Below are positions 44,049 to 54,032 of a stretch of 64,000 bases of DNA, one piece after another. Where the stretch lies: NCBI RefSeq assembly GCF_900103735.1, contig NZ_FMXE01000010.1, positions 1-64,000 on the forward strand, in the 5' to 3' direction. How positions within the stretch are numbered: position 1 is the stretch's first letter; each line of letters starts with the position of its first letter. Position numbers and translations under genes: made by a program. The notes beneath the pieces are model-generated. The model made no database searches and had not been told where the DNA came from. It saw only the letters and a list, made by a program, of their open reading frames with translations. The stretch is from Algoriphagus alkaliphilus (GTDB lineage Bacteria; Bacteroidota; Bacteroidia; Cytophagales; Cyclobacteriaceae).

Positions 44049-47000
44049 ATGCTGGAATTATTTATCAGGAGACCGATTCTCTCCACCGTCATTTCTGTGT
44101 TCATTACTTTGCTGGGTATTTTGGCGCTGACTTCGCTTCCGATCACCCAGTTTCCTGATATCGTGCCGCCTGCCGTGACGGTAACAGCCCGATATACAGG
44201 TGCCAATGCGGAAGTATTGGCAAAAGCAGTAGCTACTCCACTTGAGCGCGCCATCAACGGAGTCCCGGGGATGGAGTACATGACTTCTGTCAATACCAAC
44301 GACGGTATTTCACTGATCAACATCGTCTTTAAGGTAGGAACTGATCCCGATCAGGCTGCTGTAAACGTACAAAACCGTGTGGCGACTGTTTTGGATGAAC
44401 TTCCCGAGGAAGTAATCCGTGCAGGGGTGCAGACGGAAAAGGAAGTAAACTCCATGCTTCTTTACCTCAACCTGACTTCTTCTGATTCTGCTCAGGATGA
44501 AAAATTTGTGTACAACTTTGCTGATATCAATATCCTTCCAGAGTTGAAGCGAATCGATGGAGTAGGTCGTGCCGAAATCATGGGTATGAAGGACTACGCG
44601 ATGCGGGTTTGGTTGAAGCCTGACCGATTGGCTGCTTATGATCTTTCTCCTCAGGATGTGACTGAAGCCATTCGTGCTCAAAACGTAGAAGCGGCTCCCG
44701 GTAAATCCGGTATCTCTTCTGACCGGGATCCCCAAGCCTTGCAGTATGTTTTGAAGTACACGGGAAAATTCAATCAAGAGGAACAATATAGAAATATCAC
44801 GCTAAAAGCTTTGCCTGACGGTTCTCTGTTGAAGTTGAAGGATGTGGCAGATATCGAATTTGATGCTTTGGAATATTCCATGGTTTCTATGACCGACGGA
44901 AAGCCCTCCGCTTCCATCATGATCAAGCAACGTCCGGGTTCCAATGCCCGAGAGGTAATTTCCAATATCAAAACTAAGATGGAAGAGATTGAGGAATCTT
45001 CTTTTCCTCCCGGGATGACTTTCAATGTGTCGTATGATGTCAGCCGATTTTTGGATGCTTCGATTTATGAAGTGATGAAAACCTTGATTGAGGCCTTTTT
45101 GCTGGTATTCATTGTGGTATTCTTGTTCTTGCAGGATTTCAGATCTACCCTGATCCCGGCCATTGCAGTACCGGTTTCCTTGGTGGGTACCCTCTTTTTT
45201 ATGCAGCTGTTTGGTTTCTCGATCAACTTGCTTACCCTTTTTGCTTTGGTTCTGTCCATCGGTATTGTGGTGGATAATGCCATTGTGGTCGTGGAAGCCG
45301 TACACGTAAAAATGCATGAACTGAAGATGAACGCGCTTGATGCTACCATCGCAGCGATGAAAGAAATCGGAGGAGCGATTGTAGCCATTACCCTTGTTAT
45401 GTCTGCAGTATTTATTCCGGTGAGTTTCCTTTCCGGTCCGGTGGGGATTTTCTACCGTCAGTTTTCCCTGACTTTAGCAATTGCAATCGTAATCTCGGGA
45501 ATCAATGCCTTGACCCTCTCCCCAGCACTTTGTGCCATGATGCTCAAGCCGGTGCATCATGCAGAAAAGGGACATGAAAATGCACTTCAGAAGTTTTTCA
45601 ATGGCTTTAATGCCAAATACGATGCCCTTGCGGGAAAATATCTGGGTGTGATAAAAAGTATTGCCAACCGAAAGTCTATAACTTTTGGAGCTCTGGTATT
45701 GTTTTTTGTACTGACATATGGGATGCTTTCGATTGTTCCAACCGGATTTATTCCGAATGAAGATCAAGGAATGATTTATATCAACGTGACTACTCCTCCA
45801 GGCGCTACGGTGGACCGGACCTCAGAAATCATGAATCAAGTGCAGGCAGCTTTGCTTCCACTGGAAGAAGTGGAGACGGTGTCTACCTTGGCGGGATATT
45901 CTCTATTGACTGAAACTGCTGGTGCTTCCTACGGCATGGGTATGATTAACTTGGCACCTTGGGACAATAGAAAAATGGATGTGAATGCTTTGATGGCAGA
46001 TTATGCAGAGCGGACTTCCCATATAAAAGGTGCTGAAATTCAGTTTTTGGCTCCTCCGCCTGTTCCGGGATTTGGTAATGCATCAGGTTTTGAACTTCGG
46101 CTTCAGGATCAATCCGGGGCTGATTTGGATAATATGTCACGGGTGAATGAGGAATTTATCCAAGCACTCAATGACCGTCCGGAAATCAATGGAGCCTTTA
46201 CCAATTTTGACCTGAGTTTTCCTCAATTCTTGTTGAGTGTAGATCACGACAAGGCAGCCAAGCTTGGCATTTCTGTCAATGATGCGATGGAGACGCTTCA
46301 GAGCTACATCGGTTCTTATTACGCTTCCAATTTCATTCGCTATGGTATGATGTATAAGGTCATGATTCAGGCTTCTCCGGAATACAGAACATCTCCCGAG
46401 TCTATTTTAGATATGTATGCGAAAAATAAGGATGGGGAAATGGTGCCTTACTCCAACTTTGTAAGCCTTGAACGTGTCTATGGCCCGGAGCAATTGACCC
46501 GATACAACATGTTTACTTCCGCCTTGATTTCAGGGGATGCCGCTTCTGGTTATTCTTCAGGTGATGCGATTAAAGCTGTAGAGGAAGTAGCGGCAGAAGT
46601 ATTGCCTAGAGGGTATGACATTGACTGGTCCGGAATTACCAGAGAGCAGATTGCCTCAGGTAACCAAGCGGTTTACATTTTCCTAATCTGTCTGGTTTTT
46701 GTATACCTGCTGCTTGCTGCGCAATACGAAAGCTACATGCTTCCTTTACCAGTGATTTTGTCACTTCCTGCAGGGATTTTCGGTTCCTATTTCTTCCTTT
46801 GGCTGGTAGGTCTTCAAAACGACATCTATGCACAGGTTTCTCTTGTCATGCTCATCGGTTTGCTAGGAAAAAATGCCATCCTGATCATCGAGATTGCGAT
46901 TCAGAACCGAAATAAGGGAATTTCTATCCTTCAAAGTGCGATCAATGGTGGGGTGGAGCGTCTTCGGCCTATCCTGATGACCTCTTTTGCTTTCATCTGT

Positions 47001-47216
47001 GGTCTGATTCCTTTGACTATCGCTTCAGGTGCAGGTGCGATCGGTAACCGTACCATCGGAACTGCAGCAGCCGGCGGGATGCTTATAGGAACTGTAATAG
47101 GGATATTCCTTATTCCGGGGTTGTATGTGGTGTTTGAAACCATCGATTCCCGACTCAAAGAGAAAAAGGCTAAAAAGCTACAAACCATACCATTTAATCA
47201 GGAAGTCCACGCATAA
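44049..47216 (+). CDS. RND multidrug efflux permease (HAE1/AcrB type)
   Basis: 1055 residues, the standard AcrB length. The start MLELFIRRPILSTVISVFI, TM4 LSIGIVVDNAIVVVEAVHV with the proton-relay Asp, and the TM10 segment VMLIGLLGKNAILIIEIAI are classic for hydrophobe/amphiphile exporters. The periplasmic pore and docking domains are complete. It probably exports drugs, dyes or detergents with the adaptor and outer-membrane partner encoded on either side. Confidence 0.96.
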   Translation: MLELFIRRPILSTVISVFITLLGILALTSLPITQFPDIVPPAVTVTARYTGANAEVLAKAVATPLERAINGVPGMEYMTSVNTNDGISLINIVFKVGTDPDQAAVNVQNRVATVLDELPEEVIRAGVQTEKEVNSMLLYLNLTSSDSAQDEKFVYNFADINILPELKRIDGVGRAEIMGMKDYAMRVWLKPDRLAAYDLSPQDVTEAIRAQNVEAAPGKSGISSDRDPQALQYVLKYTGKFNQEEQYRNITLKALPDGSLLKLKDVADIEFDALEYSMVSMTDGKPSASIMIKQRPGSNAREVISNIKTKMEEIEESSFPPGMTFNVSYDVSRFLDASIYEVMKTLIEAFLLVFIVVFLFLQDFRSTLIPAIAVPVSLVGTLFFMQLFGFSINLLTLFALVLSIGIVVDNAIVVVEAVHVKMHELKMNALDATIAAMKEIGGAIVAITLVMSAVFIPVSFLSGPVGIFYRQFSLTLAIAIVISGINALTLSPALCAMMLKPVHHAEKGHENALQKFFNGFNAKYDALAGKYLGVIKSIANRKSITFGALVLFFVLTYGMLSIVPTGFIPNEDQGMIYINVTTPPGATVDRTSEIMNQVQAALLPLEEVETVSTLAGYSLLTETAGASYGMGMINLAPWDNRKMDVNALMADYAERTSHIKGAEIQFLAPPPVPGFGNASGFELRLQDQSGADLDNMSRVNEEFIQALNDRPEINGAFTNFDLSFPQFLLSVDHDKAAKLGISVNDAMETLQSYIGSYYASNFIRYGMMYKVMIQASPEYRTSPESILDMYAKNKDGEMVPYSNFVSLERVYGPEQLTRYNMFTSALISGDAASGYSSGDAIKAVEEVAAEVLPRGYDIDWSGITREQIASGNQAVYIFLICLVFVYLLLAAQYESYMLPLPVILSLPAGIFGSYFFLWLVGLQNDIYAQVSLVMLIGLLGKNAILIIEIAIQNRNKGISILQSAINGGVERLRPILMTSFAFICGLIPLTIASGAGAIGNRTIGTAAAGGMLIGTVIGIFLIPGLYVVFETIDSRLKEKKAKKLQTIPFNQEVHA

Positions 47217-47318
47217 AACCAAGCATAGATCAAACCCTTCTAATTTTAAGGGTTTGGTCAATTGTGAGATTTTCCCGATATCCACAGTTAGGCCTTTTGA
47301 AGAACAAGACATATACAA

Positions 47319-48758
47319 ATGAAAAATATAACTTCTTTATTACTCCTTGGGCTGATTGTGGCTTCAGGGTGTAAGGTAAGTGAGGTATCCCAACTTGAAT
47401 CTTCGATTCAGTTTCCTGCCGAATTTAATGGGACAGATATTGATACCGCTGCCTCTATTGCACAGATTTCTTGGGAGAATTACTTCAGAGATCCCCGATT
47501 GAAGACCTTGATCGGTAGTGCCCTGACTCATAATCAGGATAATCTGATGACCTTACAACGCATCAATGCAGCCCGAGCTTCTCTTTTGGCAGCCAAGGCT
47601 GGAGTTTTACCGTCTGTCTCAGGTATGGCAGGTGCCTCTCAACGTAAGTTCGGTGAATACACCATGGATGGAGTCGGTAATTTTGATTCCAACCTTTCTT
47701 TGGCAGTTCCTGAAGATAAGCGTATTCCGGATCCTTACAAGGATTTTATTATCGGAACAAGTTTTGAATGGGAATTGGATGTATGGGGCAAGCTGAGAAA
47801 CCGTAAACGGGCAGCTGTTTCCCGCTATTTGGCATCAGAGGAATTTTCAAAAAGTGTCCAAACCTGGTTGGTGTCGGAAGTGGCAAGTACCTACTACGAA
47901 CTATTGGCGATTGATGCTGAAATTCAGGTCTTGAATGAGAATATTATACTTCAAGAATTGGCCTTGGAACTTATCACAGAGTTGAAAGAAGGAGGAAGAG
48001 CCAATCAATTGGCAATTGATCAATTTGAAGCATTGGTTTTGAACTCCAAATCCCTGTTGGAGGCAAAGCTTCGTGAACAGAAAACGTCAGAATATGGATT
48101 AACTCGACTGGTGGGTACAATAGAAATACCTTTGGATCGAATCGAATTGGACAGTGCAGTGGAAAGACCAAGTGTATTGGAAATAGGCCTTCCTGCTCAG
48201 CTGCTCCAATACCGTCCTGATGTGAAGGAAGCCGAATATAGCCTTCAGGCTACCAAATTTGACGTTTCTGTTGCTAAAGCTGCTTTCTATCCTTCCATCA
48301 ATCTCTTTGGGATGGCAGGATTCAATGCCTTTGAATTTTCCAAATTGTTCTTCAATCCGGCTTCTACGATGTACCAATTTGGAGCGGGTCTTGCTTTGCC
48401 GATTTTCAATAGACGGCAGATTCAAACTGAATTTGACTTGGCTAAAACGCATCAACAGATTGCATTGCTTGACTATGAAAAACGTACGCTCAATGCTTAT
48501 TTGGAAGTCTTGGATTTGGTCAATCAGATTAGAACTTTCGAGAATCAGCTGGAATTGAAGGAAAAAGAAGTATTGGTTTTGCAGCGATCGATTAACAATT
48601 CCAATACGCTTTTTTCTGTGGGATACGCCAATTACTTGGAAGTAATCAATGCCCAAAGCCGTGCCTTGGAATCGGCCATCGAATTGGCGGATCTGAAAGC
48701 TTCCCGACTTCAGTCTCAAGTTCAGCTTTATCGGGCTTTGGGTGGAGGGTGGAATTGA
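47319..48758 (+). CDS. NodT/OprM-type outer-membrane efflux lipoprotein
   Basis: 479 residues. The signal peptide ends LIVASGCKVSEV, so it is lipidated at the Cys. The motif WENYFRDPRLKTLIGSAL and the repeated helical halves, plus LLQYRPDVKEAEYSL, are characteristic of NodT-family TolC homologues. It completes the second RND tripartite system; a 102-base gap from the pump gene carries no separate promoter that I can identify. Confidence 0.95.
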   Translation: MKNITSLLLLGLIVASGCKVSEVSQLESSIQFPAEFNGTDIDTAASIAQISWENYFRDPRLKTLIGSALTHNQDNLMTLQRINAARASLLAAKAGVLPSVSGMAGASQRKFGEYTMDGVGNFDSNLSLAVPEDKRIPDPYKDFIIGTSFEWELDVWGKLRNRKRAAVSRYLASEEFSKSVQTWLVSEVASTYYELLAIDAEIQVLNENIILQELALELITELKEGGRANQLAIDQFEALVLNSKSLLEAKLREQKTSEYGLTRLVGTIEIPLDRIELDSAVERPSVLEIGLPAQLLQYRPDVKEAEYSLQATKFDVSVAKAAFYPSINLFGMAGFNAFEFSKLFFNPASTMYQFGAGLALPIFNRRQIQTEFDLAKTHQQIALLDYEKRTLNAYLEVLDLVNQIRTFENQLELKEKEVLVLQRSINNSNTLFSVGYANYLEVINAQSRALESAIELADLKASRLQSQVQLYRALGGGWN

Positions 48759-48770
48759 GCCTAATAAAGG

Positions 48771-48799
48771 AAAAGGGATCATTCAGGTCCCTTTTTTTT
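48771..48799 (+). terminator. Terminator of the second RND operon
   Basis: AAAAGGGATC and GGTCCCTTTT arms (one wobble) with loop ATTCA, then a T-run. Confidence 0.85.
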
Positions 48800-48925
48800 A
48801 CCTTGATTAAATGCTATGTCTTTAGGGACTAACAAAACATTTTTTCAAATTGATTATAAATAATCTGTATGTCCGCTTTCTTGCCAGTAGCCATAGGAAA
48901 TAAGGATAGAAGTCCGATGAGACGA

Positions 48926-49011
48926 GCTGTGGACTGTGGAAGGTCGTCTGTCGACGATTATCCGCTTTTTGCAATTTCAATTTTAGCAAACTGGTAGAAT
49001 TGCGGATAATC
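48926..49011 (-). repeat. Palindromic intergenic element, family B copy 2
   Basis: Read on the minus strand it is GATTATCCGCAA, about 30 bases, GCGGATAATC, then a GTCGAC/CCACAGC-rich tail, the same order as copy 1 at 7.87 kb. The rest of the 48.80-49.23 kb gap is gene-free; a run GGTGTCCGATGTCCGATG lies near 49083. Confidence 0.7.
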
Positions 49012-49232
49012 AAAATAAATAATATGATTATACGCTATTCTGCCAGTAAGCAAATTTAATGACTCATTTGGGCCGGATGTCGGGTGTCCGATGTCCGATG
49101 AAGCCTAACTTTTGGTGTTTTTAGGTAATTTTAAGTCTATTCAAAAGCTACTGGCAAAGTCCCGTACATACATATTCAATTTTTATTCGAATCGATTTGA
49201 TATCAAAAGCGTCGAAAATCTGATTTTTGATC

Positions 49233-49965
49233 CTACAAATACTCAAATCTCCCACTTCCATTCTGCCGGAGGGTTTTATAGAAGGGGGTGAATGGCTCTT
49301 TCAAATTTAATTTCATCAATTGGCTAGAATCTGCCTTGATGTCAATTTCATTTTTAAGTAAGTCCGTATCCTCAAGGAGAGGGGCCTTTGAATTGCAAAT
49401 AAATTTGGCGGAAGTATTCGCCGATCTGCTGTAGAGTAAAATTCCTAATTCGGCCTCAAACACCTCACTTACAAAGTGAAAATGCTTTTTCCGAGCACCT
49501 TTGTCGTATCCCATTTTTTCCCAAAGAGCCCTCAGTTCTTCTTCTATATAGGCAATGGGCAAAAAAGCATGCCTTAAATTCTCCAATTTGCAATACACCG
49601 ATTTTGCCCTCGAAAAGGTAATATTAGCCTGATGGGCTAATATTGGGCTGCTGTTTTGTTGATTGGAAAACTCTAGGTTGAAATTGCTTTTCGATATAAA
49701 CTCAAACTCACTTTTCGGGCCGTATTCAATTTTGTCCTCGATTCCTTCCCGGGATATGAAATCAAAGACATTCATTACTTTCCGATGGTTTCTCTTATCC
49801 ATTTCAAAAACATCCCCAATAGAGATTTTCTGGTTGAAAAAATTCACAAAGGTATTTTGACCTTTAAGGATTCGATAAGCTTTTTTTGCTGTAGAGCTGC
49901 TCTTTTAGTCGTTCATTCATTTTGGGATCATTCAATAAATCCTCAATCGTCTGTTTTTTTCTCAT
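49233..49965 (-). pseudogene. Hypothetical protein gene with a one-base frameshift in an A7 run
   Basis: A good start MRKKQTIEDLLNDPKMNERL at 49965 runs into a stop soon after seven As (49881-49887 on the plus strand). Removing one A joins the frame to KAYRILKGQNTFVNFFNQ and a 204-residue body, giving about 243 residues. The protein has no signal peptide and no family I recognise; it contains a helix-rich middle. Without the correction translation would have to start at GTG within the body. A sequencing error is possible. Confidence 0.7.
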
Positions 49966-50301
49966 CTCGTGTGAATTTAGCAGACACACTTTAATGAACA
50001 GCCTCACAATGCCGACCAATAGCTTAAAAAGAAATTAAATAAAACATGACGCTAAAAAATGTAGGAAAAATTACTTGCTATTGTTCTAAATCTCAAGACT
50101 TTGAGATGAAAAAATATAAATTTATTTTAAATATTTCTTTTGTTTTATTCATTTTTTACGCTCAGCATTTTTAGGGTGGTCTATGCTTCTTTAGGTTTTT
50201 TAAAACTCCCTAAAATTTCTCCAAAGATCCATGCAACCAGTTTCAAGAAGTCTGCATCCAAGGAGTAGAAACTAAGCCAACACTTTTCCTCCAGCCACCT
50301 T
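49966..50301. other. Gene-free leader of the first FtsX-type permease, with a 22-codon frame
   Basis: A 22-codon frame at 50106-50174 (MKKYKFILNISFVLFIFYAQ plus two residues) looks like a signal peptide without a body. It is followed by nothing recognisable. The remainder is A/T-rich leader sequence before the permease start. Confidence 0.35.
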
Positions 50302-52722
50302 ATGCTCAAGAGCTATTTCAAAATCACCTACCGAACCCTGATCAAAAACAAGTTTTATTCAGCGATCAACATTCTTGGACTTAGTCTTGGAATGGCTGCC
50401 AGTATTCTTATTATCATTTTTATCGTTGATGAACTGAGTTACGACAAGTTTCATCCGCATGGCGAATTGACCTATAGGGTCAATATGCAGGGAAAAATGA
50501 ATGGTAATGAATTTAACATGGCCTTGTCGCCTTCGCCAATGGCTCAGGCTTTGAAGGATGAAGTTCCCGAAGTAGCAGATGCCATTCGTTTGGGTGCATT
50601 CCGCACCATGCCGATCCGATACGAAAATAAAACCTTCACTGAACCGATGATGCTGGTGGCTGAATCTAATTTCTTTGACTTTTTCGGGTTTGAAATGCTA
50701 CAGGGAGATCCCAACACTGCACTTTCTGGTACAGACAAAATAGTATTGACAGAGACAGTGGCCAAGAAATATTTTGGGGATGAAGAGGCCATCGGAAAAG
50801 TAATTTTCAGGGGTCCTGATAAAAAGGCAACTGAGGTTTCAGGGGTAGTTGAAGATCCGCCTCATAATTCCCACCTGGACTTTAATATGATCCTCTCGGG
50901 CGAAAGCTGGGCGTATATGAAAGACCTGCAATGGTCCTCCAACAATCTTTATACTTATTACAGAATCCATCCTCAAAGCAATCCTGAAAATGTCAAAGTC
51001 GCATTGGATTCTTTTATCCAAAAATACTTTGGGCCGGAGATTGAGCAGTATTTGGGCATTTCTTTGGAATCGTTTCTAGCCCAAGGAAATCAGTTTGGGT
51101 ACATATCGCAACCACTTCTTAATATCCATCTAAATTCGGATTTGGGTGAAGAAATCAAGCCCGGTGGGAATATCCAATACCTCTATGTTTTCGGAGCAAT
51201 TGCAATTTTCATCATTGTGATTGCCTGCATCAACTTCATGAATCTCGCCACAGCCCGCTCGGCAAATCGCGCCAAAGAAGTGGGTGTTCGTAAATCAGTA
51301 GGAGCAGGAAAAGGGAGGTTGATCGGTCAGTTTTTGTTAGAGTCGATGGTTTACAGCTTTGTTTCCGGATTTTTCGCTTTGGTGTTAATTATTCTAGCGC
51401 TTCGACCATTTAATGCACTTTCAGGAAAAGATTTGGGATTGGAGATATTTGCCAATCCAATGATTCTACTCGGGTATTTAGGGTTTATAATTTTGATCGG
51501 GATGATGGCAGGCTCTTATCCGGCATTTTACCTGACTTCTTTTTCACCTGTGGCAGTTTTGAAAGGAAAAATCCGAAATGGTGTCAAGCGTTCTGGTTTC
51601 AGAAATGGGCTGGTTGTCTTTCAATTTATTGTTTCCATTTCTTTGATCATCAGTAGTATGGTGGTGTATAAGCAGCTGAACTATATGCAGGAGAAAGATC
51701 TGGGATTCCAAAAAGAAAATGTTCTGAAACTCCTTCATACCCGATCATTGGGGAATAATGCGGAAGCCTTCAAGCAGGAACTACTCGGAAATACCGGATT
51801 TTTGTCTGCAAGTTTTGCGAATGCACTCCCACCAAATATTGATTGGAGCTCGGTTTTCAAGACTTCAGATACCAATCAGGACTTCCTTTGCAATCTGAAT
51901 TTTGTGGACCATGACCATCTGGAAACCATGAAATATGAACTGGTCATGGGCCGATTCTTTTCGCGGGATTATCCGAGCGATACTGGAGCAATACTTCTTA
52001 ACGAAAGTGCATTTAAGCAAATGGGTTGGACCACGCTCGACGGAAATCAGCGCTTGGCAGGATTTTGGAATGTGAACGACGAGCCAATTCAGCGGGAAGT
52101 CATCGGGGTACTTCGGGACTTCAATTTTGAAAGTCTAAAATCTTCGGTTCGCCCTTTAATCATGACTTTAGGACCAAATCCCAACCAAGAAATGGCGATC
52201 CGAATCGGTTCGGGGGATTTAGAAACCAAGCTCAGCTTTTTAGAGAAAACTTGGAAAATGCATGCAGACGGCGCGGCTTTCGAGTATTCATTTGTGGATC
52301 AAAATTTTGAAGCCCTTTTCCAATCCGAACAGAAAATGGGGAATATCATCCTGATCTTTACAGTTTTGGCTATCAGCATTGCCTGTTTGGGATTGCTGGG
52401 ATTGGCCGCATACACCACCGAACAACGATCTAAGGAGATCAGCATACGCAAAACTTTGGGAGCATCTACGGCACATTTGGTCACGATTCTCAGCAAGGAT
52501 TTCACGCTTTTGGTTGTACTAGCATTTGTATTCGCAGGGCCCTTGGCTTACTATTTTATGACCAATTATTGGCTTGTTAATTTCGCTTATCGAGTAGAGA
52601 TAGATTTATTTCTGATTCTTATGGCTGGCGTCATTTCCATCACTATTTCTTGGTTGACCGTGAGCTATCAGAGTTTCAAAACTGCGGCAAATAATCCTGT
52701 GGACTACTTAAAAAACGAATAA
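50302..52722 (+). CDS. MacB/FtsX-type ABC transporter permease (paralogue 1)
   Basis: 806 residues. The start MLKSYFKITYRTLIKNKFYS, a first membrane helix, a MacB periplasmic core domain (about 50-250), three helices with ARSANRAKEVGVRKSVGAG, a second periplasmic domain, then three helices with EISIRKTLGAS show the duplicated FtsX layout of eight helices. No ATP-binding gene adjoins. In Bacteroidota such permeases work with unlinked LolD/MacB-type ATPases in export of peptides or lipoproteins; this is inference. Confidence 0.93.
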   Translation: MLKSYFKITYRTLIKNKFYSAINILGLSLGMAASILIIIFIVDELSYDKFHPHGELTYRVNMQGKMNGNEFNMALSPSPMAQALKDEVPEVADAIRLGAFRTMPIRYENKTFTEPMMLVAESNFFDFFGFEMLQGDPNTALSGTDKIVLTETVAKKYFGDEEAIGKVIFRGPDKKATEVSGVVEDPPHNSHLDFNMILSGESWAYMKDLQWSSNNLYTYYRIHPQSNPENVKVALDSFIQKYFGPEIEQYLGISLESFLAQGNQFGYISQPLLNIHLNSDLGEEIKPGGNIQYLYVFGAIAIFIIVIACINFMNLATARSANRAKEVGVRKSVGAGKGRLIGQFLLESMVYSFVSGFFALVLIILALRPFNALSGKDLGLEIFANPMILLGYLGFIILIGMMAGSYPAFYLTSFSPVAVLKGKIRNGVKRSGFRNGLVVFQFIVSISLIISSMVVYKQLNYMQEKDLGFQKENVLKLLHTRSLGNNAEAFKQELLGNTGFLSASFANALPPNIDWSSVFKTSDTNQDFLCNLNFVDHDHLETMKYELVMGRFFSRDYPSDTGAILLNESAFKQMGWTTLDGNQRLAGFWNVNDEPIQREVIGVLRDFNFESLKSSVRPLIMTLGPNPNQEMAIRIGSGDLETKLSFLEKTWKMHADGAAFEYSFVDQNFEALFQSEQKMGNIILIFTVLAISIACLGLLGLAAYTTEQRSKEISIRKTLGASTAHLVTILSKDFTLLVVLAFVFAGPLAYYFMTNYWLVNFAYRVEIDLFLILMAGVISITISWLTVSYQSFKTAANNPVDYLKNE

Positions 52723-53086
52723 TTAAAAATGGCTTTTCTTTACCGCAAAGACCACAAAGAAACACAAAGGGTTATTCCACAGACCTGTCTACCGCTGGTT
52801 AGGATTTCAGACTATAGAGGTTTCATAGATTTGACCTTAAACCGGACTTCAGAAATTACTTGTTTAACTGGCCTTTTTCAAGGTCACAAAGGATATTCGC
52901 TTCGCTCTTTTATCATTATAGCAAGTAAGAAAGTACCCATAGACCAAAGCTACTGCGACTTCTCACTGCCTTCTGCAACCGGAAACAGATCACTGATTTC
53001 GTTCGCTGACGGTCAAAAATGCCGTATCTCGGACAATTCAATTTCGAAATTACCCACGCTGGAACGCGTATCGAGGTTTTTTACCT

Positions 53087-53104
53087 TGGCACAATCTCTG
53101 GCAT
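53087..53104 (+). promoter_or_regulatory. Sigma-54-like sequence upstream of the DUF2807 gene
   Basis: TTGGCAC followed by TGGCAT resembles the -24/-12 elements of sigma-54 promoters. However, the GG and GC are 11 rather than 10 bases apart, so activity is doubtful. The rest of the 52723-53139 gap is gene-free; CGCAAAGACCACAAAG near its beginning is simple-repeat-like. Confidence 0.3.
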
Positions 53105-53139
53105 TTTAAATCAATAGAAAACTAACACAAAACTATCCC

Positions 53140-53832
53140 ATGAAAACTTCAAAATTCTCCTCCTTAGTTTTTGCCTTGTTCCTGATAGGATCAGTGGCAT
53201 TCGCTCAAAGATCTCAAACCAGAACCCCGGGCGCATTCACCAAAATCGAAAACGGTGGGAGTTGGGACGTCGAAATCACCAAAGGCTCCAAGGATGAAAT
53301 CCGATTGGAGTCTTCCAGTTTTGACCTCAGTAAAGTGATCACAGATCTCGATAGAGGAAAACTTGAAATCAAACTGGAAAAAGGAAATTACAGAAACGTT
53401 GACCTCAAAGTATTTATCACTGTTCGCCAATTGGAATCAGTAGGAAACGGTGGCTCAGGTAATATGGAGATCAAGTCTGATTTTGGTGCTGAATCATTTG
53501 GAATCGGACTTTCTGGATCCGGGAGCATCTCAGCTAAAAAAATCAACGCCCAAAAACTCAGTGTCGGAATGAGTGGATCAGGAAAAGTGAAAATCGAGGG
53601 CGGTCAGGCTGAAGAAGCCAATATTGGGCAATCCGGTTCCGGTAATTTTGAAGGAATAAACTTCACCGCTGAATCTGTAAAAATCGGAAAGTCGGGTTCG
53701 GGTACCACAGCAATCAGCGTAGTGGAATCACTGACAGTAGGTGCTTCCGGCTCAGGAAATGTCTACTACCGTGGGAATCCAGAGAAGCAAAGCATCGGCG
53801 TATCCGGATCTACCAAGGTGATTAAACAATAG
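53140..53832 (+). CDS. Secreted head-GIN (DUF2807) domain protein
   Basis: 230 residues. A signal peptide ends GSVAFAQ. The mature part is a regular beta structure with repeated GSG-containing turns (GGSGNMEI, GLSGSGSISAKKI, GMSGSGKVKI, GQSGSGNFEG, GKSGSGTTAI, GASGSGNVYY), the putative auto-transporter adhesin head-GIN fold. Function is not established. It lies between two FtsX-type permeases on the same strand. Confidence 0.9.
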   Translation: MKTSKFSSLVFALFLIGSVAFAQRSQTRTPGAFTKIENGGSWDVEITKGSKDEIRLESSSFDLSKVITDLDRGKLEIKLEKGNYRNVDLKVFITVRQLESVGNGGSGNMEIKSDFGAESFGIGLSGSGSISAKKINAQKLSVGMSGSGKVKIEGGQAEEANIGQSGSGNFEGINFTAESVKIGKSGSGTTAISVVESLTVGASGSGNVYYRGNPEKQSIGVSGSTKVIKQ

Positions 53833-54032
53833 TATCTAGTATCTAGATAAAAGTATCTAGATAAAAGTATCAAGATTTAGAAGCAAGAGCCAAGAGGCAA
53901 GAACCAAGAGCGGGTAGCCATGAGATTTTGTAAGTAGAAAATAGTGAGTAGTGGTGTAAAGGAAAAATTTGGGAGTGCCTAAATCTTTCAATTTTCCAAT
54001 TTTCCAATCTTTCAATTTTCCAATCCGAAATA
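53833..54032. repeat. Low-complexity spacer between DUF2807 gene and permease 2
   Basis: Runs of AGTATCTAGATAAA-type units, GCAAGAGCCAAGAGGCAAG, and AATTTTCCAATTTTCCAATC-type units fill the gap. No gene or terminator was recognised. Confidence 0.7.

Noticed and set aside
52729..53109. A 126-codon plus-strand frame between permease 1 and the DUF2807 gene
   Set aside because: Composition is not protein-like, it begins in a CGCAAAGACCACAAAG-type repeat, and it contains the probable promoter of the next gene.
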